A stretch of 64,000 nt of DNA from Paraflavitalea soli (lineage in GTDB: Bacteria; Bacteroidota; Bacteroidia; Chitinophagales; Chitinophagaceae): positions 7,878,546-7,942,545 of the forward strand of contig NZ_CP032157.1 in the NCBI RefSeq assembly GCF_003555545.1. The letters run 5' to 3'. The notes below the pieces were generated by a model. That model was not told where the DNA came from, made no database searches, and saw only the letters and a list, made by a program, of their open reading frames with translations. This document shows positions 1-8,838 of this stretch, piece after piece; positions within the stretch are counted from its first letter, which is position 1; each line of letters opens with the position of its first letter. A program made the translations under genes and the position numbers.

Positions 1-2
1 CA

Positions 3-1400
3 GGTATGTTGCAGGTAAACCGCTCCAACTACACCCACGATGGTCAGTTCTATCCGGTAGTGAAGGAAGGGGTACGCGGCGCAGTTACCTACGATTATGA
101 CCAAAAGTATATTGCCGATCTGTCATTCTCTTATGCCGGTTCCGGCGATTTCAAGGCAGGCGATCGGTATGGTGTATTCCCCGCATTAGGTTTGGGATGG
201 ATAGCCAGCAAAGAAGCGTTCCTGGCCAACAATAAAGTGATCAACTTCCTGAAAGTAAGGGCTTCTTATGGCCTCACTGCCAATACCAACGAAGCCTATC
301 GCTTCTTATTCGAAAGATGGGGTATCACCGCTCCTGGCATCACATTGGGTACAACCAACAGCGGATTTGGCGGACGTACCGAAGGAGATTATCCCAATGC
401 CGATTTCACCTGGGAAGAAAAATCGACAGCTAATATTGGTGTTGACCTGACCATCCTGGAGAAGTTGAATGCCACCATCGATGTATTCAGAGAAAAGAGG
501 ACCGGTATACTGGAAGCTCCTGTGGGCGTTCCTGCTTATACAGGATTCAACCTTAGAAATACCAATAGTGGAGAGGCCGTAAACAGCGGGGTTGAAGTGT
601 CGCTTCAATACCGTGACAAGACAAAGAGCAGCCTCGAATATTATGCGGGAGTAACTTTTGCTTACGCCCATAATGAAATAACCAAAAGGGCCCAGGATGC
701 ACAGCCGTTTGACTACCTGTATCAGAAAGGTTACAGGATCAATCAATTCCGGGCATTGCAAAATGCCGGCTTCTACCAGGTATCAGATTTCGAAGCCAAT
801 GGCAACCTGAAGGCAGGCGTTGCCAAGTCAACCTATGGCCAGGTGCGCCCGGGCGATCTGAAATATGTTGACATCAACAGCGACGGCATTATCAATGATT
901 ATGATAAAACACCCCTGAAGTTTACGAAACTTCCTGAGATCACCCTTGGTTTCAACATCGGTGTTAAATATGCAGGATTTGATATCGATGCCTTTGTACA
1001 GGGTGTAATGAACAGAACCGTTAGTTTGTTGGATGATGCGTTTGAATATACCCATCCTTTGGCCAACAACAACAACATTACCGCTTTCTCCAACAATCCC
1101 TGGACCCCCGAAACAGCCAGCTCTGCCACTGCCCCCAGGTTATCTACCCTGGTAAATGCCAACAACAACCAGCAGGCCGAATTCTGGCTTCGTAACGGAA
1201 ACTTCGTCAAGTTGCGCAGCGTTGAACTGGGCTATACCCTGCCGGCAAAAGGATTCCTGAAGAAATTTGAAGTGCTGAGGTTGTATGTAAGCGGTAACAA
1301 TCTGCTGAGCACAAAGATTGAAGGGCTGGAGCCGGAAAGACTTTCCATGGGTTATCCTTTGATGAAGACAGTTACACTGGGCGCTAAAGTAAAATTCTAG
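3..1400 (+). CDS. SusC/RagA-type TonB-dependent outer-membrane receptor, C-terminal part (cut by window edge)
   Basis: The reading frame is open from base 3 and enters the window from the left, so only the last ~465 residues of a protein usually ~1000 residues long are present. What is seen is the C-terminal beta-barrel: alternating aromatic and polar strands, a GDLKYVDINSDGIIND loop typical of SusC proteins, and the closing strands ending in KVKF with a terminal Phe. SusC proteins import oligomers across the outer membrane with TonB energy, as a barrel capped by a SusD lipoprotein. The SusD gene follows 24 bases downstream, so the pair is surely one operon. The Met at base 6 is internal and not a start. 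The substrate cannot be told from the barrel alone. Confidence 0.93.
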   Translation, partial: GMLQVNRSNYTHDGQFYPVVKEGVRGAVTYDYDQKYIADLSFSYAGSGDFKAGDRYGVFPALGLGWIASKEAFLANNKVINFLKVRASYGLTANTNEAYRFLFERWGITAPGITLGTTNSGFGGRTEGDYPNADFTWEEKSTANIGVDLTILEKLNATIDVFREKRTGILEAPVGVPAYTGFNLRNTNSGEAVNSGVEVSLQYRDKTKSSLEYYAGVTFAYAHNEITKRAQDAQPFDYLYQKGYRINQFRALQNAGFYQVSDFEANGNLKAGVAKSTYGQVRPGDLKYVDINSDGIINDYDKTPLKFTKLPEITLGFNIGVKYAGFDIDAFVQGVMNRTVSLLDDAFEYTHPLANNNNITAFSNNPWTPETASSATAPRLSTLVNANNNQQAEFWLRNGNFVKLRSVELGYTLPAKGFLKKFEVLRLYVSGNNLLSTKIEGLEPERLSMGYPLMKTVTLGAKVKF

Positions 1401-1424
1401 TACGAACAATTGAAATCTCTCAGC

Positions 1425-3113
1425 ATGAAAAGAAATCATTATATCATCCTTCTTATAGTATTGGCGGCAAGCAGCCTTGCTTCCTGTAAGAAAGACTTTT
1501 TGGATGTGAAAAAGATCCCGGCCGACATGCCGATCGAGCTGATGTATAAAAGATACGATTACATACAGGGCATTGTATGGAATGCCTACAGCTATATGCC
1601 CGATGGTTTTGCCTGGTTGGATATGGAAGCGGCAACTGATGACGCCTACCATACCAACGTAAACAACCGGTCACATTCCTACAACTATGGTGTATGGAAC
1701 CAGTTCGATAATCCCGAAGGCACCTGGACCGATAACTTCAAAGGTATTAACCAGGCCAACCTGTTCCTGAAACACAAGGGCGAAGTAGATCTGTCATCTA
1801 TTTCCAATGGTATCGTTAACAACGATTCTGTTGCCTACAAAAGGGCCGTCAATAACCTCAGGTTCATGGAAGGTGAATGCCATTTCCTGAAAGCGTTGTT
1901 CTACTTCGAGCTGGTAAAACGGTATGGCGCCGTTCCTATTATTGACCAGGTATTGGATTATAACCAGCCATCCACCTGGAGAGGTTTGCCCAGGAACTCT
2001 GTAGATGAATGTTTCAGGTATATTGCTTCTTTGTGCGATAAAGCGGCTGTCATTATCCCCGATAGTGTGCGCACAAGTTCCTCCACCAGCTGGTATGAAT
2101 CCGGAAGGATCACTTATGGAGCCATTAAAGCCCTGAAGGCAAGGGCCCTGTTATATGCCGCCAGCCCTTTGTATAAAGATGCCGGCTCTACCTTTACCTG
2201 GGCGGATGCAGCTGCTGCTGCCCGTGAAGTGATTGCGATGAATGTATTTAACCTCGATGCTTCCTATGCCAACGTGTTTGGCGCCACCAATGTCGCTTCT
2301 GCAGAAGCCATATTCTTTAGGAGACATGGTAACCAGAATGGTTTGGAAAGAAATAATTTCCCGATTGTATTTGAAGGCAGCAATGGGAACAGCGTTACCC
2401 CAAGCCAGAACTATGTAGACGAGTTTGAGGTGAAGACCGGCGCTACATCCATTCCATTCGACTGGAACAATCCCGTGCATGCTGCCAATCCCTATAGCAA
2501 CAGAGACCCGCGCCTGGCAGCCTCTGTAGTATACAATGGAGCAACCTTTAAATCAACGACCATTCAAACTTACTTTGGCGGCAATAGTGGGCAGCCTAAA
2601 TTAAATACTACCAAGACTGGTTATTATTTAGGCAAGCACGTTAACCCAACCGTTGACCTGCTCAACAATACCACTACTACCCACCAGTGGTTGTACATCA
2701 GGTATGCCGAAGTGTTGTTAAACTATGCCGAAGCGATGTACAATGCGTATGGCGCTGCCGGCGATCCTTTGGGTTATGGCATGACCGCCTTGCAGGCCAT
2801 CAACAGGGTAAGAACGCGCGCTACCATGCCTGCCCTTACCGATCTGTCAACTGATGCGCTGGTTCATGAGCGCAGGGTTGAATTGGGCTTTGAAGGTCAC
2901 CGTTGGTGGGACCTGCGCAGGTGGAAAAAAGGAGCCCTGCTCGCCAATCCCATAAGAAGCATTTCCATCACCCTCAATGGCGCCAATTTTGTGTACACCC
3001 CCACTAAACTCGAAGACAGGGTATTTGATCAGTCTAAAATGAACTGGTATCCCATTCCCCAGGCCGAGATCACCAAAACCGGCTGGGAGCAGAATGCTGG
3101 TTGGGGCAACTAA
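1425..3113 (+). CDS. SusD/RagB family nutrient-binding outer-membrane lipoprotein
   Basis: The protein has about 562 residues. I chose the ATG at 1425 over an upstream TTG at 1410 because it gives a clean lipoprotein signal peptide, MKRNHYIILLIVL followed by the lipobox LASC, with Cys about 20 residues in. The body shows the SusD hallmarks: helical TPR-like repeats, FLKALFYFELVKRYG early on, and the C-terminal block with RVRTRA, VHERRVELGFEGHRWWDLRRW and a final WYPIPQ. SusD binds glycans or other oligomers at the cell surface and closes the SusC barrel. It follows the SusC gene directly and precedes a small lipoprotein gene, so the three form one uptake operon. Function by family is certain; the ligand is unknown. 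Confidence 0.95.
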   Translation: MKRNHYIILLIVLAASSLASCKKDFLDVKKIPADMPIELMYKRYDYIQGIVWNAYSYMPDGFAWLDMEAATDDAYHTNVNNRSHSYNYGVWNQFDNPEGTWTDNFKGINQANLFLKHKGEVDLSSISNGIVNNDSVAYKRAVNNLRFMEGECHFLKALFYFELVKRYGAVPIIDQVLDYNQPSTWRGLPRNSVDECFRYIASLCDKAAVIIPDSVRTSSSTSWYESGRITYGAIKALKARALLYAASPLYKDAGSTFTWADAAAAAREVIAMNVFNLDASYANVFGATNVASAEAIFFRRHGNQNGLERNNFPIVFEGSNGNSVTPSQNYVDEFEVKTGATSIPFDWNNPVHAANPYSNRDPRLAASVVYNGATFKSTTIQTYFGGNSGQPKLNTTKTGYYLGKHVNPTVDLLNNTTTTHQWLYIRYAEVLLNYAEAMYNAYGAAGDPLGYGMTALQAINRVRTRATMPALTDLSTDALVHERRVELGFEGHRWWDLRRWKKGALLANPIRSISITLNGANFVYTPTKLEDRVFDQSKMNWYPIPQAEITKTGWEQNAGWGN

Positions 3114-3150
3114 ACCGATAGCAATTTTTATCATAGACATTTCAAAAATC

Positions 3151-4029
3151 ATGACCATGAAGTCGTCAACAAAGTTCAACATACTAACAGCCATATTGCC
3201 CCTGGCAATGGGTGCTACTGTCCTTTTGGGTTGCCAGAAGGATTCCAATAACGACTATGAGTTGTATGCGCCCGTTGATAGCCTGGTGGCTACTTTTACC
3301 GTAACCCCCGTACCGGGTAATGATACAAAGTTTGTGATCACCAATACCACAAAGGGCGAAAGCGTAGGTACCAGGTGGGATGTAGGTAAAGGGGGAGGGC
3401 CCGTAATGGGCAAAACTTCCGACACCGTATTTTATCCCCTGGCCGGCACTTATTCTATTAAAATGCAGGCCCTGGATAAAAGAGGCAAATTATATAGCGC
3501 AACACCCGTAAGTGTAACAACCACCAGGAATGATCCGGCATACGACAACCTGATCAAGGGTGGAAAAATGAATCCGGGCGATGATCAGTTCTGGGGCAGG
3601 TACGATGCTACGGCCAATAAGATCGTGTGGACATTGGCCAACAACGCTTATACGGCTACTACTGCTACAAGACCAGTTACTGCTCAGGTGAATGGTGGTA
3701 CTTACCAGGCTGTGCAGGTGGTGGCCAATAAAATATACCGCTTCACCACCAATATTTCTTATGGAGTAACCCAGGATACCTGGGTGGAGGTATATTGTGG
3801 TCAGGCCGTGCCGGCAGATGGTAAGGACTATGCCGATAACAAGCGGATAGGCTTTATTAATTGGGGCACCTGGACAGCATTTAATGGCACCCGCACCTTT
3901 GATGTAACATTTGGATCAAGCGGAACCATTTATGTAGTGATCAAGGCGGGTTGCAATGCTTCTGCCGGGCATTTCAGCACCCAGGGCATCAGTATTTGGA
4001 ATGTTGATTTTCGCCGCATTCAGGAGTAA
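3151..4029 (+). CDS. Secreted lipoprotein with PKD-like domain, probable surface glycan-binding accessory of the SusCD pair
   Basis: The ATG at 3151 (or 3157) begins a lipoprotein signal peptide that ends in LLGC at about residue 28. After a short DSNNDYELY stretch comes a PKD-like beta-sandwich of about 85 residues (VATFTVTPVPGND ... AGTYSIKMQALDKRGK), then a ~150-residue C-terminal module rich in Tyr and Trp that looks like a carbohydrate-binding jelly roll (the FWGRYD and TWVEVYCGQ areas). This SusC, SusD, PKD-lipoprotein order is common in polysaccharide-utilisation loci, where the third protein serves as a surface binding protein. The longer reading frame starting at 3094 overlaps SusD and lacks a signal, so I rejected it. 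No catalytic motif is visible. Binding is inferred from context. Confidence 0.8.
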   Translation: MTMKSSTKFNILTAILPLAMGATVLLGCQKDSNNDYELYAPVDSLVATFTVTPVPGNDTKFVITNTTKGESVGTRWDVGKGGGPVMGKTSDTVFYPLAGTYSIKMQALDKRGKLYSATPVSVTTTRNDPAYDNLIKGGKMNPGDDQFWGRYDATANKIVWTLANNAYTATTATRPVTAQVNGGTYQAVQVVANKIYRFTTNISYGVTQDTWVEVYCGQAVPADGKDYADNKRIGFINWGTWTAFNGTRTFDVTFGSSGTIYVVIKAGCNASAGHFSTQGISIWNVDFRRIQE

Positions 4030-4046
4030 TGAACGAATGTTGTCAC

Positions 4047-4192
4047 CCTCAGTAATATCACCCTGAGCAATGTCACCCTGAGCTTGTCGAAGCCAAAGGG
4101 TGGGTCGCCCTTCGGGGGGCGGCTCACCCTTCGAACGCGGCTCACCCTTTGGACGCGACCCACCCTTCGAACGCGGCTCACCCTGATCTAAA
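4047..4192. repeat. Composite intergenic repeat R1 plus R2 hairpin
   Basis: The stretch begins with copies of a CCTGAGCTTGTCGAAG motif (family R1 here). It continues into the palindrome at 4098-4129, with arms GGGTGGGTCGCCC and GGGCGGCTCACCC (family R2), followed by two degenerate half copies (GACCCACCCTTCGAACG, CGGCTCACCCTGATCTAAAG). The same R1-R2 order and the same CTGATCTAAAG type of ending recur elsewhere in the window. Confidence 0.85.
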
Positions 4193-4212
4193 GAAATCGT
4201 TTATAACAAAAT

Positions 4213-4247
4213 GGCCTCCCTGTTGTAAAAACAAGGAGGCCTTTTTG
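4213..4247. terminator. Bidirectional intrinsic terminator between convergent genes
   Basis: Arms GGCCTCC (4213-4219) and GGAGGCC (4235-4241) can extend through an inner TGTT/AACA pairing and are followed by a T-run on the plus strand. A-rich sequence on the other side gives a T-run on the minus strand as well. It sits between the lipoprotein stop at 4029 and the leftward gene ending at 4261. Confidence 0.75.
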
Positions 4248-4260
4248 TTAAAGCCATATC

Positions 4261-5472
4261 TTATTGGCGGCTGATCCGGTACAGCGTACCCGAATCCGTC
4301 ACTACATAGAGCATTTGATTGTAACAAGCTACATCGCGGATGCGTTCTTTCTTATCTTCCAGCAACCTTTCTTCTCCTACTACTTTATTGTCTTTGATCA
4401 CCAGCCGCGTAAGCTGCGTGCTGCTGAGGCCCGATATAAACAGGTTGCCTTTCCATTCCGGTATCGCGTCGCCCTGGTAGAAACAGATACCGCTTGGCGA
4501 GATCACAGGGTCCCAGTAATACACAGGTTGTTCCAGTCCCTCTTTTTGCTGTATACCCTTGCCCACTGCTTCACCGCTGTATTCAATGCCATACGTGATC
4601 TCGGGCCAGCCATAGTCTTTACCAGGTTTTATCAGGTTGAGCTCATCACCGCCGCGGGGACCGAATTCTGTTTCCCACAGTTCATTCGTGTAAGGATCGA
4701 AGACCAGCCCCTGTGGGTTACGGAAGCCGTAAGCATAGATCTCCGGCATAGCGCCTGCCTTCTTCTCAAAAGGATTGCCGGGAGCAGCTTTACCCTCTTT
4801 GGTAATACGGAAGATCTTACCCTGGCCTGCATGGAGCTGCGGCGCCAGCACCCTGCCATCCAGGTTCGACCGTTCGCCCGTTGACACATACAGGTAACCA
4901 TCTTTTCCAAAAGCCAGGCGGCTGCCAAAATGCAGACTGCTCTTCAGCGCCGGGGTAGCCCTGAAAATAACAGTAGGGTTTTCAACCACCCCCTTCGATT
5001 CGTCCAGCTTTCCTTTGGCAACGGCAGTCAGGTTGCCTGGATCGTATTTTTCAGAAAAGGACCAGTAAATGATCTTATTCTTGGCAAACTCAGGATCCAG
5101 CGCTACATCCAGCAGTCCACCCTGGCCACGGGCCTCTACAGCCGGCAACCCCGTGATCGCTTTGGCAAGGCTGCCATCGGCATTCCTGATCTCCATGCTG
5201 CCTCCTTTGAGCGTGATCAGCAGTCTGCCATCGGGCATCGGAACGATCGCCCAGGGGCTGCTGAGCTTTTCGGCGAGTTTATCGGTTTTGTACGGCGTGG
5301 TGGTTTTAACACTCCCGATACGCGTCTGCCCGGCAAAGGCTGGTTTATAGGCGCTGTTGGGAGCTTTTGTCTCTACGGGCGGGCCTACAGTGTTTTGAGC
5401 ATCGGTGGCGTTTACCAGGCAAACGAGCAATGCCGTGTTAAGCGTTATGCGATACAGGCAGGTAATCTTCAT
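4261..5472 (-). CDS. Secreted PQQ-dependent aldose/sorbosone-type sugar dehydrogenase (GSDH family)
   Basis: The protein has 403 residues, with a signal peptide ending near NATDAQ (residues 21-26). The rest is the six-bladed beta-propeller of the soluble glucose/sorbosone dehydrogenase family. Typical blocks are LSSPWAIVPMPDGRLLIT, ARGQGGLLDVALDPEF, GKDGYLYVSTGERSN, YGFRNPQGLVFDP, ETEFGPRGGDELNLI and GKDYGWPEITYG. Family members oxidise aldoses to lactones with PQQ and calcium in the periplasm. It stands alone on the minus strand between an SDR gene read away from it and a terminator. A second PQQ-type enzyme lies at 14.2-16.4 kb, so the cell seems to depend on PQQ-linked periplasmic oxidation. 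No PQQ biosynthesis genes are in the window. Confidence 0.88.
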   Translation of the reverse strand: MKITCLYRITLNTALLVCLVNATDAQNTVGPPVETKAPNSAYKPAFAGQTRIGSVKTTTPYKTDKLAEKLSSPWAIVPMPDGRLLITLKGGSMEIRNADGSLAKAITGLPAVEARGQGGLLDVALDPEFAKNKIIYWSFSEKYDPGNLTAVAKGKLDESKGVVENPTVIFRATPALKSSLHFGSRLAFGKDGYLYVSTGERSNLDGRVLAPQLHAGQGKIFRITKEGKAAPGNPFEKKAGAMPEIYAYGFRNPQGLVFDPYTNELWETEFGPRGGDELNLIKPGKDYGWPEITYGIEYSGEAVGKGIQQKEGLEQPVYYWDPVISPSGICFYQGDAIPEWKGNLFISGLSSTQLTRLVIKDNKVVGEERLLEDKKERIRDVACYNQMLYVVTDSGTLYRISRQ

Positions 5473-5516
5473 GTACTAAGTTTTATTGCTTTAATAAGTC
5501 TTTAAGGGACAGGTCT

Positions 5517-5524
5517 CAAATATA
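5517..5524 (-). promoter_or_regulatory. Candidate -7 box for the sugar dehydrogenase gene
   Basis: Read on the minus strand the sequence is TATATTTG, an exact match to the Bacteroidota -7 consensus TAnnTTTG, about 45 bases before the ATG at 5472. No well-spaced TTTG -33 element is evident, so the call is tentative. Confidence 0.35.
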
Positions 5525-5691
5525 GCCTGACTATTGGCAAATATAAAAAAGCATCCCAACCTTCGACGACAGTTATGGTGAACGGCAGGCGGCAGGAACA
5601 ATAAATTTGGATACAACATAGTCCGGTTTGGACACATCCGCTCGCCGTCACCGGCTGATCTTTGACTTGTAAATAAGCAAAAAAGAACATT

Positions 5692-6495
5692 ATGAAAAAG
5701 ACAATATTTATTACCGGCGCATCAGCCGGACTGGGCAGAGCCACCGCCCTCCTGTTTCAGGCCAATGGATGGAATGTCATCGCTACCATGCGTAATCCCG
5801 AAAAAGATACAGCCCTTGCACACCTGGAAAATGTAACACTATTGCCGCTGGATGTCACCAACCCGGCGCAGATCAGGGCCACGGTGGCCAAAGCCATTTC
5901 CCTGCACCCGGTGGATGTGGCATTCAACAATGCGGGGTATGGGTTGATGGGACCCCTCGAATCGCTCAGCGACGATCAGATCACCCATCAGATCAATACC
6001 AACTTGTTGGGCGTATTGCGCGTTACACAGGCCTTTATTCCTCATTTTAGAGAAAAGCATGGCGGCCTCTTCATCAATACTACTTCTATGGGCGGATTTT
6101 TAACCTTCCCCCTGGGTTCCGTGTACCATGCCACCAAGTTTGCCATTGAGGGCTGGTCCGAAAGCATGTCCTTCGAATTGGGTATCCACCACATCGGCAT
6201 CAAGACCGTGGCGCCGGGCGGTATCATAACCGATTTTCTGGGCCGCTCCCTGGTCAATAACTCACACCCTGCCTACCAGGAAATGGAGAAAAAGATCTTC
6301 TCCAGTGTTGGTGCGATGATGGAAAATGCCTCCACGCCCGAACAGATTGCCCAGGTGGTGTACGAAGCGGCTACCGATGGCAAAGACCAGGTACGGTATG
6401 TAGCAGGTGTGGACGCAAACGCTTTATATGCCCGCCGGCTGGAAATAGGCAGCGAAGCATTCAGGCAGGAGTTGGGTAAGCAGGTAATCGGTTAA
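5692..6495 (+). CDS. Short-chain dehydrogenase/reductase (classical SDR)
   Basis: The 267 residues match the classical SDR length. Seen directly: the Rossmann motif TGASAGLG at residues 8-15, the NNAG motif at about 79-82, catalytic Ser near 132 (TTSMGG), and the YHATK motif giving Tyr145 and Lys149. Acidic or basic preference at the cofactor site is not conclusive, though the Arg in ATMRNPEK near the end of beta-2 favours NADP(H). The protein would be a cytoplasmic NAD(P)-dependent oxidoreductase of unknown substrate. An AraC-family regulator starts 63 bases downstream on the same strand. SDR plus AraC pairs are frequent, with the regulator often controlling the enzyme. The start is the only good ATG and follows an A-rich leader. 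Confidence 0.9.
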   Translation: MKKTIFITGASAGLGRATALLFQANGWNVIATMRNPEKDTALAHLENVTLLPLDVTNPAQIRATVAKAISLHPVDVAFNNAGYGLMGPLESLSDDQITHQINTNLLGVLRVTQAFIPHFREKHGGLFINTTSMGGFLTFPLGSVYHATKFAIEGWSESMSFELGIHHIGIKTVAPGGIITDFLGRSLVNNSHPAYQEMEKKIFSSVGAMMENASTPEQIAQVVYEAATDGKDQVRYVAGVDANALYARRLEIGSEAFRQELGKQVIG

Positions 6496-6558
6496 TTTTG
6501 TAAAAAAGGTAACTGCCCGGAAGGCAGTTGCCCTTCACAACACTGAATAAAGGTCAAT

Positions 6559-7470
6559 ATGAAGATCGTCCATTCCATATCCGAATTTCATCGCCTGGTA
6601 TCATTGCAGCCGCCATTGCATCCGCTCATCAGCATAGTGAAGGTGGAGAACATGCGTTTGCCCGGGAAGGAGGTATTGGATCATTTCTCGCTGGACTTCT
6701 ACTGTGTGTCATTAAAGAAACAGGTATTGGGCAAAGTGAAATATGGCCAGCAATACTACGATTTCGATACAGGCATGATGACCTTTATTGCGCCCAAACA
6801 GGTACAGTCGGTCGACATGTCAGAGCTGGAGGACCCTGCTCCGGCTGTCGGCACAGGCTATTCCCTGTTGATCCATCCCGATTTCCTCTACAAACATCCC
6901 CTGGCCACATCGATCAAAAATTTGGGGTTCTTTTCCTATGCAGTCAACGAAGCCTTGCATCTGTCAGACAAGGAAGAAAAAAATATAGTAGATATCATGG
7001 AAAAGATCAATGAGGAGTGCCAGCATATAGACCGGCATCAGCAGGATGTTATCCTGGCACAGATCGATCTGTTATTGACCTACAGCAAACGTTTTTATGA
7101 AAGGCAGTTCATTACGCGCAAAGCCGTCAACCACGATCTGCTGGCCAGCATGGAACAACTGTTGAGTGATTATTTTGAAAAGGAAGAAGCCCTGAAAAAA
7201 GGCGCTCCCACCGTTGAATACCTTGCCGCTAAACTAAACCTGTCGCCCCATTATTTAGGCGATATGTTACGTTCCCTCACCGGTCAAAGCACCCAACAGC
7301 ACATACAATTGAAATTGATTGAAAAAGCAAAGGAATACCTGACTATCACCGAACTGTCCGTCGCCGAAATTGCCTACCTCCTGGGATTCGAATATCCCCA
7401 GTCCTTCAACAAGTTCTTCAAAAAGAAAACCAATATTTCTCCGCTGGAATTCCGGCAAAACTTCAACTAA
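6559..7470 (+). CDS. AraC-family transcriptional regulator
   Basis: The protein has 303 residues. The N-terminal ~190 residues form a cupin-like sensor region (KVKYGQQYYDFDTGMMTFIAPKQ). The last ~100 residues hold the double helix-turn-helix: VEYLAAKLNLSPHYLGDMLR for the first and LSVAEIAYLLGFEYPQSFNK followed by FFKKKTNISPLEFR for the second, which is the classical AraC/XylS signature. It should bind DNA near its own promoter or that of the upstream SDR gene. The effector is unknown; the N-terminal region most resembles AraC regulators that sense small aromatic or organic molecules, but that cannot be settled here. Confidence 0.93.
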   Translation: MKIVHSISEFHRLVSLQPPLHPLISIVKVENMRLPGKEVLDHFSLDFYCVSLKKQVLGKVKYGQQYYDFDTGMMTFIAPKQVQSVDMSELEDPAPAVGTGYSLLIHPDFLYKHPLATSIKNLGFFSYAVNEALHLSDKEEKNIVDIMEKINEECQHIDRHQQDVILAQIDLLLTYSKRFYERQFITRKAVNHDLLASMEQLLSDYFEKEEALKKGAPTVEYLAAKLNLSPHYLGDMLRSLTGQSTQQHIQLKLIEKAKEYLTITELSVAEIAYLLGFEYPQSFNKFFKKKTNISPLEFRQNFN

Positions 7471-7499
7471 CCCGGCAGGTGTTCAATCGGGTCGGCGCT

Positions 7500-7709
7500 T
7501 TATTGTTTATCATCCGCCTCTTCCTCCTCATTTTTTTCCGCCGATTCATTGATCTTATTCATGAGTGAAGAAACCGGGCCTTTCATATTATCCTGGGGAT
7601 CAGTTTTGTGCAGTGTTTCCGGGTCGGGTGGCAGCGCCGTATCTTTATTTTCGGGGTCTTGCTGCTGATCTTTTTTCAGGTCTTTCTTTTTTTCATCTGG
7701 CTTATTCAT
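7500..7709 (-). CDS. Small, highly charged hypothetical protein
   Basis: The ATG at 7709 gives 69 residues of very low complexity: a Lys/Asp/Gln-rich first half (KPDEKKKDLKKDQQQDPENK), a middle DPETLHKTDPQDN, and an acidic tail (EKNEEEEADDKQ). There is no signal peptide, membrane segment or known motif. It is likely cytoplasmic and largely disordered. It follows the RraA-like gene by 59 bases in the same direction, so it may be the last gene of the long leftward locus, but nothing in it suggests a metabolic role. A longer frame from 7775 overlaps the preceding gene and is less likely. Confidence 0.55.
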   Translation of the reverse strand: MNKPDEKKKDLKKDQQQDPENKDTALPPDPETLHKTDPQDNMKGPVSSLMNKINESAEKNEEEEADDKQ

Positions 7710-7768
7710 ATATACAGTTTTTGATTCTCCATAGCGGATAACAAAACTGTGCCACCGCAGCACCTCCC

Positions 7769-8692
7769 TCACCACGTACGCTCCTTCATAAAGTCATCCA
7801 GCTGCTTTCTGGTCATCGGCACTTTCGAAGGATTATCTTTCAGCCATTGCAAAAAATCATGGCGGATGCTATCTGTCCAGGAGGCATCGATCTGACCGGG
7901 CATATAAGTGCCGGCTTTCAATCGCGCATGTCCAAATTCATCTTTCAACGCAATGAACTCACAATAAACGATCGTTTTCTCTGCCAGGTGCGCCGGGATG
8001 AAAACCACTCCTTCTTTCTTACCCAGCACCAGGTCACCGGGAAGCGCAATTGCTCTTCCTATACGGATAGGGTAATTGATCCCCGTCATCGTCACATCTT
8101 TTAGGAAAGAAGGGTCGAAGCCTCTTACATAGCCGGCGAATCCTTCGATCGCTTCCAGCCCTTGCAGGTCACGCACCCCTGCATCGAAGATGACCCCCGT
8201 TTGCGTCTTCGCATAGATAGCATTGCCGAGATTGTCCCCGATCAGCGTACCATTGATCACTTTCGAAAAACCATCTGCTACATATACATCACCCAGCTTC
8301 AGCACATCGATAGGCCAGGAATTGGTAGCACCGATCCGGCCTTCCGCTTTTCCCTTTGCTTTGATGATGCTGTCCACATCCGGGCGCGAAGGCATGAATT
8401 GGGCCGTGACCACCCGGCCCGCCAGCACTTTTTCCGGATGCACGTTCTTCCAGCCCGACTCGAATTGATTATTGTAGCCCAGGTTCTGCAGATATTGCCA
8501 GCAATCTTCGAGCGAAATATTCGCCAGCCTTTTGATCAGGCTGTCCGATACTTTAGGCCTGCCGTCGGCAAAGCGTTCACCTGTCCATTGGCCCGTGAGC
8601 GCTATCAGCTGTTCCTTGGGCATCGCGATCTGCTGTGCAGCCAACTTCCCGGCCAGCAGCAATACCGGTATAAAACAAAATACTTTTTGCAT
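7769..8692 (-). CDS. Exported RraA-like protein (demethylmenaquinone-methyltransferase/aldolase fold)
   Basis: About 307 residues from the ATG at 8692; an alternative ATG at 8722 only lengthens the leader. MQKVFCFIPVLLLAGKLAAQ is a signal peptide, which is unusual because most RraA-fold proteins are cytoplasmic. The core shows family blocks: GRVVTAQFMPSRPD, GDVYVADG, GTLIGDNLGNAIYAKTQTGVIFDAGVRDLQG and GDLVLGKKEGVVFIP. The GxxxG...GxRD region matches the active-site shape of RraA-like HMG/oxaloacetate aldolases and decarboxylases, where Arg and Asp of VRD bind the keto acid and metal. It lies at the downstream end of a leftward catabolic locus, next to a symporter gene. Cleavage of a keto-acid intermediate is inferred, not shown. 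Confidence 0.8.
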   Translation of the reverse strand: MQKVFCFIPVLLLAGKLAAQQIAMPKEQLIALTGQWTGERFADGRPKVSDSLIKRLANISLEDCWQYLQNLGYNNQFESGWKNVHPEKVLAGRVVTAQFMPSRPDVDSIIKAKGKAEGRIGATNSWPIDVLKLGDVYVADGFSKVINGTLIGDNLGNAIYAKTQTGVIFDAGVRDLQGLEAIEGFAGYVRGFDPSFLKDVTMTGINYPIRIGRAIALPGDLVLGKKEGVVFIPAHLAEKTIVYCEFIALKDEFGHARLKAGTYMPGQIDASWTDSIRHDFLQWLKDNPSKVPMTRKQLDDFMKERTW

Positions 8693-8740
8693 ACTTCTTT
8701 TTTTCACCTGGTGTTTATTCAATGTCGTTTATTGAAGCAC

Positions 8741-8838
8741 AGTGTCAGGCTGAGCCTGTCGAAGCCTTACTCCCTTCTCAACCTATCAACTTTCCAACCT
8801 TTCAACCCTCCCCCTCGTTGCCTCTATGCCTTCTCCTC
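8741..8838. repeat. R1 repeat followed by an octamer tract that runs into a coding end
   Basis: GTCAGGCTGAGCCTGTCGAA (R1) is followed by eight octamer-like units at 8775-8838: ttctcaac, ctatcaac, tttccaac, ctttcaac, cctccccc, tcgttgcc, tctatgcc, ttctcctc. The stop codon of the symporter gene (8824-8826) lies inside this tract. Confidence 0.8.

Noticed and set aside
1410-1424. TTG at 1410 as start of the SusD gene
   Set aside because: It adds five residues before a perfect lipoprotein leader that begins at the ATG at 1425.
3094-3150. Upstream start of the PKD-like lipoprotein
   Set aside because: It overlaps SusD and spoils the signal peptide.
4030-4212. Unknown gene end in the 4.0-4.2 kb repeats
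   Set aside because: All recognisable sequence belongs to R1/R2 repeats.
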